From Flavobacteriaceae bacterium UBA7446 (GTDB lineage: Bacteria; Bacteroidota; Bacteroidia; Flavobacteriales; Flavobacteriaceae): a stretch of DNA of 8,364 bases. Positions 5,994 to 8,364 of the stretch are shown here, one piece after another. Within the stretch, counting starts at the first letter, position 1. Every line of letters starts with the position of its first letter. A program made the translations under genes and the position numbers. The notes under the pieces were generated by a model, which was not told the DNA's origin, ran no database searches, and worked only from the letters and a program-made list of their open reading frames with translations. Location: the NCBI GenBank assembly GCA_002478685.1, contig DLPY01000040.1, forward strand, positions 1 to 8,364, written 5' to 3'.

Positions 5994-7253
5994 TTATCCG
6001 CCAAAGTCGTCGAAACGAACATTTTCGTCGGGTACACCAAAGTCCTCTGCCATTTTTTCAACAGCTTGGTTCATCAGTGGTGGTCCGCAGAAATATACTT
6101 CAATATCTTCGGGTGCTTCATGATCGTTGAGGTAGTTGTCAATAACCACTTGGTGCACAAAACCAACAAAACCATCTCCTTCGCCATTAAGCCCATCTTT
6201 AACCTTCCAATTGTCTTCTTCTAAAGGTTCAGAAAGTGCAATGTAGAATTTGAAATTCGGGAAGTCGCGCTCTAATGCACGGAAATGGTCAGTGTAAAAC
6301 AACTCACGCTTAGAACGTCCACCATACCAAAAAGTTACTTTACGCCCTGTTTTGAGCGTACGGAACAAATGATACAAATGAGAACGCATCGGTGCCATTC
6401 CAGCTCCACCACCCACGTAAAGCATTTCTGCTTCGGAGTGATTAATAAAGAATTCACCGTAAGGTCCTGATACAGTTACCTTATCTCCTTCTTTGAGATC
6501 AAAAACATATGAAGAAGCTATTCCTGGAGGTGCAGATGGGTTATCTGGTGGAGGACTAGCAATTCTAATATTTAACATAATCATGTTACCCTCTGCAGGA
6601 TGATTTGCCATTGAATAAGCTCTGAAAACTGGCTCTTTATTTTCTGCAACATATTGCCAAATATCGAATTTATCCCAGTCACTAGTATACAAGTCTTGAA
6701 TTTCGAAATCTTTATATTCTAATCCTTTGTATTCAGGTACATCAATTTGAATATAGCCACCAGATTCAAACTGGATTGGATCGTCTTCTGGTAGTTCTAA
6801 AATTAATTCTTTAATAAAAGTAGCTACATTATCATTTGATTTAACAACAGCATCCCATTTTCTAATACTGAATATTTCGTCAGGTACTTTTATTTTCATA
6901 TCATTTCTAATCTTTACTTGACAGCCTAATCTCCAATTATCTTTTTGGTCTGAACGCGAAATATATGCTTCTTCAGTAGGTAAAATATCTCCTCCACCTT
7001 CGGTGACCTGGCATTTACATTGCGCACAAGTTCCTTGTCCTCCACAAGCGGATGGCAAATAAACGTTTTGTGCTGCTAAAGCCGAAAGGACTGTACCTCC
7101 AGTTTGAAAATTGATAGATTTATCTACATCATCATTAATTAATAATGTGACTTCTCCTTGTGGAAGAAGAATATCTCCTAAAACATTAAGAATTATAACT
7201 AACAAAAGTATTACTGATGAAAAAACAATTACTCCTAATAAAATATCACTCAT
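5994..7253 (-). CDS. nqrF: Na+-translocating NADH:quinone reductase subunit F
   Basis: The electron-entry subunit of Na+-NQR: it oxidises NADH on the cytoplasmic side and passes electrons through FAD and a 2Fe-2S centre. At 419 residues it is close to the Vibrio protein (about 407). Domains in order: one N-terminal membrane helix (about 4-29); a ferredoxin domain with Cys70, Cys76, Cys79 and Cys111 (CGGQGTCAQC ... LGCQ); an FAD-binding barrel with RAYSMAN (211-217); and an NADH-binding domain with YVGGGAGMAPMRS (279-291), FWYGGRS (308-314) and FCGPPLMN (388-395), ending FDDFGG. Every expected cofactor residue is present. The ATG (7251-7253) shares one base with the nqrE stop (TAATG). Odd: residues up to about 230 use AGA for 5 of 6 Arg codons and are about 30% GC, while residues from 290 use CGN for 8 of 8 and are about 43% GC. 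Confidence 0.98.
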   Translation of the reverse strand: MSDILLGVIVFSSVILLLVIILNVLGDILLPQGEVTLLINDDVDKSINFQTGGTVLSALAAQNVYLPSACGGQGTCAQCKCQVTEGGGDILPTEEAYISRSDQKDNWRLGCQVKIRNDMKIKVPDEIFSIRKWDAVVKSNDNVATFIKELILELPEDDPIQFESGGYIQIDVPEYKGLEYKDFEIQDLYTSDWDKFDIWQYVAENKEPVFRAYSMANHPAEGNMIMLNIRIASPPPDNPSAPPGIASSYVFDLKEGDKVTVSGPYGEFFINHSEAEMLYVGGGAGMAPMRSHLYHLFRTLKTGRKVTFWYGGRSKRELFYTDHFRALERDFPNFKFYIALSEPLEEDNWKVKDGLNGEGDGFVGFVHQVVIDNYLNDHEAPEDIEVYFCGPPLMNQAVEKMAEDFGVPDENVRFDDFGG

Positions 7254-7876
7254 TATAAATCGATCCCCGAAAATGCCATAAAGGCCATTGATAATAATCC
7301 AGTTAACAACATAGCCATTCCCACTCCTCTTAACCTAGGAGGAATATTAGAATACCTTATTCTATATCTGATTGATGCTAAAGCTACAATTGCTAAGAAG
7401 AAACCAACACCTGAACCAAAACCATAAACGACTGTTTCTGAAATAGTGTATTCTCTTTCTACCATAAATAATGATCCACCTAAAATTGAACAATTAACAG
7501 CAATCAATGGAAGAAAACTTCCAAGACTATTATACAACGATTGTGAGAATCTTTCCATAAACATTTCGACCAATTGAACCATTGCAGCTATAACAGATAT
7601 GAAAACTATTAATTTTAAAAAACCTAAATCTGTATCTTTAAAATCTTGACTAATCCATACAAGAGCACCTTTATCAAGTAAGAATTCCCAAAGAAACCAG
7701 TTAATAGGAGCAGTAATTGTAAGAACAACAATCACAGCTAGTCCGATTCCAACAGACGCGTCAATCTTCTTTGAAATAGCTAAAAATGAACACAAACCTA
7801 AAAAATAGGCTAAAACGATATTTTCAATGAATACTGCTTTAGTAAAGATACTTAGATAGTGTTCAACACCTGTCAT
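7253..7876 (-). CDS. nqrE: Na+-translocating NADH:quinone reductase subunit E
   Basis: An integral membrane subunit of Na+-NQR, homologous to NqrD and RnfA. At 207 residues it is full length, with about six membrane helices (roughly 11-34, 42-62, 84-106, 117-138, 147-166, 183-203). NqrD and NqrE pack as an inverted-symmetry pair that holds an iron centre within the membrane. The conserved cysteines expected for this are Cys29 (FLGLCSFLAISKK) and Cys129 (AVNCSILGG), matching Vibrio Cys26 and Cys120. FIENIVLAYFLG near the N-terminus is a strong family signature. The start at 7874-7876 overlaps the nqrD stop by one base and has a full AGGAGG seven bases upstream. All seven Arg codons are AGA or AGG, like nqrD and the front of nqrF but unlike the genes at 1014-6386. 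Confidence 0.97.
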   Translation of the reverse strand: MTGVEHYLSIFTKAVFIENIVLAYFLGLCSFLAISKKIDASVGIGLAVIVVLTITAPINWFLWEFLLDKGALVWISQDFKDTDLGFLKLIVFISVIAAMVQLVEMFMERFSQSLYNSLGSFLPLIAVNCSILGGSLFMVEREYTISETVVYGFGSGVGFFLAIVALASIRYRIRYSNIPPRLRGVGMAMLLTGLLSMAFMAFSGIDL

Positions 7877-8364
7877 TATGCGTCCTCCTCAACACCAGCA
7901 AACTCCCTTTGAATCCATATTACTAAACCCAAAATAATAAATGCTCCAGGAGATAAAACTAACAAACCAATATTTTCATATCCTGCTGCATACCACGATT
8001 CAGGAATTCTCCATAAAACATAACCTGCTCCACCATCCGGAAGCGTAATAGTTCCTGCCCCAAAAAGCTCTCTAAAAAAAGAAACAATAATAATTATTAA
8101 TCCATAACCCATGCTGTTTCCCAAACCATCCAAAAAAGCTTTAGATGGTCCATGTTTTAAAGCAAATGCCTCAGCACGACCCATAATGATACAATTTGTA
8201 ATAATTAATCCAACAAAAACTGAAAGCTGTTTACTCATATCGTATAAATAAGCTTTTAATAATTCATCTACCACTGACACAAGAGATGCAATCACAGATA
8301 GCATTATAACAATTCTAACGCGAGTAGGAATGTAATTTCTAATTAGAGAAAGTATAACATTAGA
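7876..8364 (-). CDS. nqrD: Na+-translocating NADH:quinone reductase subunit D, 5' part missing
   Basis: A membrane subunit partnering NqrE in Na+-NQR. The frame stays open to the right edge, giving 162 residues. The Met at 8304 is internal, because the preceding 20 codons (SNVILSLIRNYIPTRVRIVI) match the conserved NqrD stretch written in Vibrio as roughly SNFFVSLIRNHIPNSVRI. About 50 residues of the usual 210 or so lie beyond the window. Recognisable segments are VVDELLKAYLYDMSKQLSVFVG, then LIITNCIIMGRAEAFA with the Cys that ligates the intramembrane iron centre, GLGNSMGYG, and FFRELFGAG. The C-terminus is acidic (REFAGVEEDA). Its last codons contain the AGGAGG that probably serves as the nqrE ribosome binding site. 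nqrC, nqrB and nqrA should follow to the right. Confidence 0.96.
   Translation of the reverse strand, partial: SNVILSLIRNYIPTRVRIVIMLSVIASLVSVVDELLKAYLYDMSKQLSVFVGLIITNCIIMGRAEAFALKHGPSKAFLDGLGNSMGYGLIIIIVSFFRELFGAGTITLPDGGAGYVLWRIPESWYAAGYENIGLLVLSPGAFIILGLVIWIQREFAGVEEDA
7884..7889 (-). promoter_or_regulatory. Shine-Dalgarno site for nqrE inside the nqrD 3' end
   Basis: The minus strand reads AGGAGG, seven bases before the nqrE ATG, within the last codons of nqrD (GAG GAG GAC GCA TAA). This is a perfect core Shine-Dalgarno at ideal spacing. It is noteworthy because Bacteroidetes genes rarely rely on one, and no comparable site stands before nqrF, gpmI or the 118-residue gene. Since the same bases encode Glu-Glu, chance is possible. 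Confidence 0.5.

Noticed and set aside
8302..8304. ATG at 8304 as the start of nqrD
   Set aside because: The 20 codons upstream continue the conserved NqrD sequence, so this Met is internal and the gene runs off the window.
1..8364. CRISPR array, insertion sequence, tRNA or rRNA, phage or defence genes
   Set aside because: I found no direct-repeat array, transposase, terminal inverted repeats or RNA-gene signature; every substantial coding stretch is accounted for by metabolic, respiratory or cell-wall genes.

Overview
The window is a Bacteroidetes (Flavobacteriia-like) chromosomal segment, probably from a metagenome or marine assembly. Evidence: a TATCTTTG promoter element of the Bacteroidetes TAnnTTTG type ahead of the first gene, a small conserved protein and an ApbE lipoprotein next to nqrF as in Bacteroidetes nqr loci, a Bacteroidetes-style type I methionine aminopeptidase followed by a class I methyltransferase, and mostly SD-less starts. 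The window does not look like one continuous genome. Bases 1 to about 791 hold an AT-rich, gammaproteobacterial-type PBP2 fragment, abruptly joined to the tail of an unrelated ORF on the other strand. A second change in GC and codon use falls inside nqrF, between about 6386 and 6564.

Layout: (1) 1-791, minus strand: part of the PBP2 (MrdA) transpeptidase domain with all three active-site motifs, running off the left edge and cut off at the junction. (2) 783-935, plus: the C-terminal tail of an unrecognised protein. (3) 936-4647, plus: a tight operon behind a Bacteroidetes promoter, in the order gpmI (phosphoglycerate mutase), a thioredoxin-fold lipoprotein, map (methionine aminopeptidase), and a SAM methyltransferase. 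The last two junctions are TGATG and ATGA overlaps. (4) 4616-5951, minus: apbE (flavin transferase) behind a 118-residue conserved protein whose end overlaps the apbE start. The 3' ends of apbE and the methyltransferase overlap by 32 bp, tail to tail. (5) 5969-5990: an intrinsic terminator with a UUCG tetraloop, just after nqrF. (6) 5994-8364, minus: nqrF, nqrE and a partial nqrD, each overlapping the next by one base (TAATG), running off the right edge.

How the genes work together: nqrD, nqrE and nqrF encode membrane subunits of the Na+-translocating NADH:quinone oxidoreductase. ApbE attaches FMN to subunits B and C of that complex, which are encoded outside the window, so the minus-strand half is a respiratory Na+-pump and maturation locus. 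The 118-residue protein between them is a candidate accessory factor. The plus-strand operon is housekeeping: lower glycolysis, N-terminal methionine removal, and two less defined proteins. I see no mobile element, CRISPR array, rRNA, tRNA or obviously new multi-gene system. The most notable signals are the two discontinuities.
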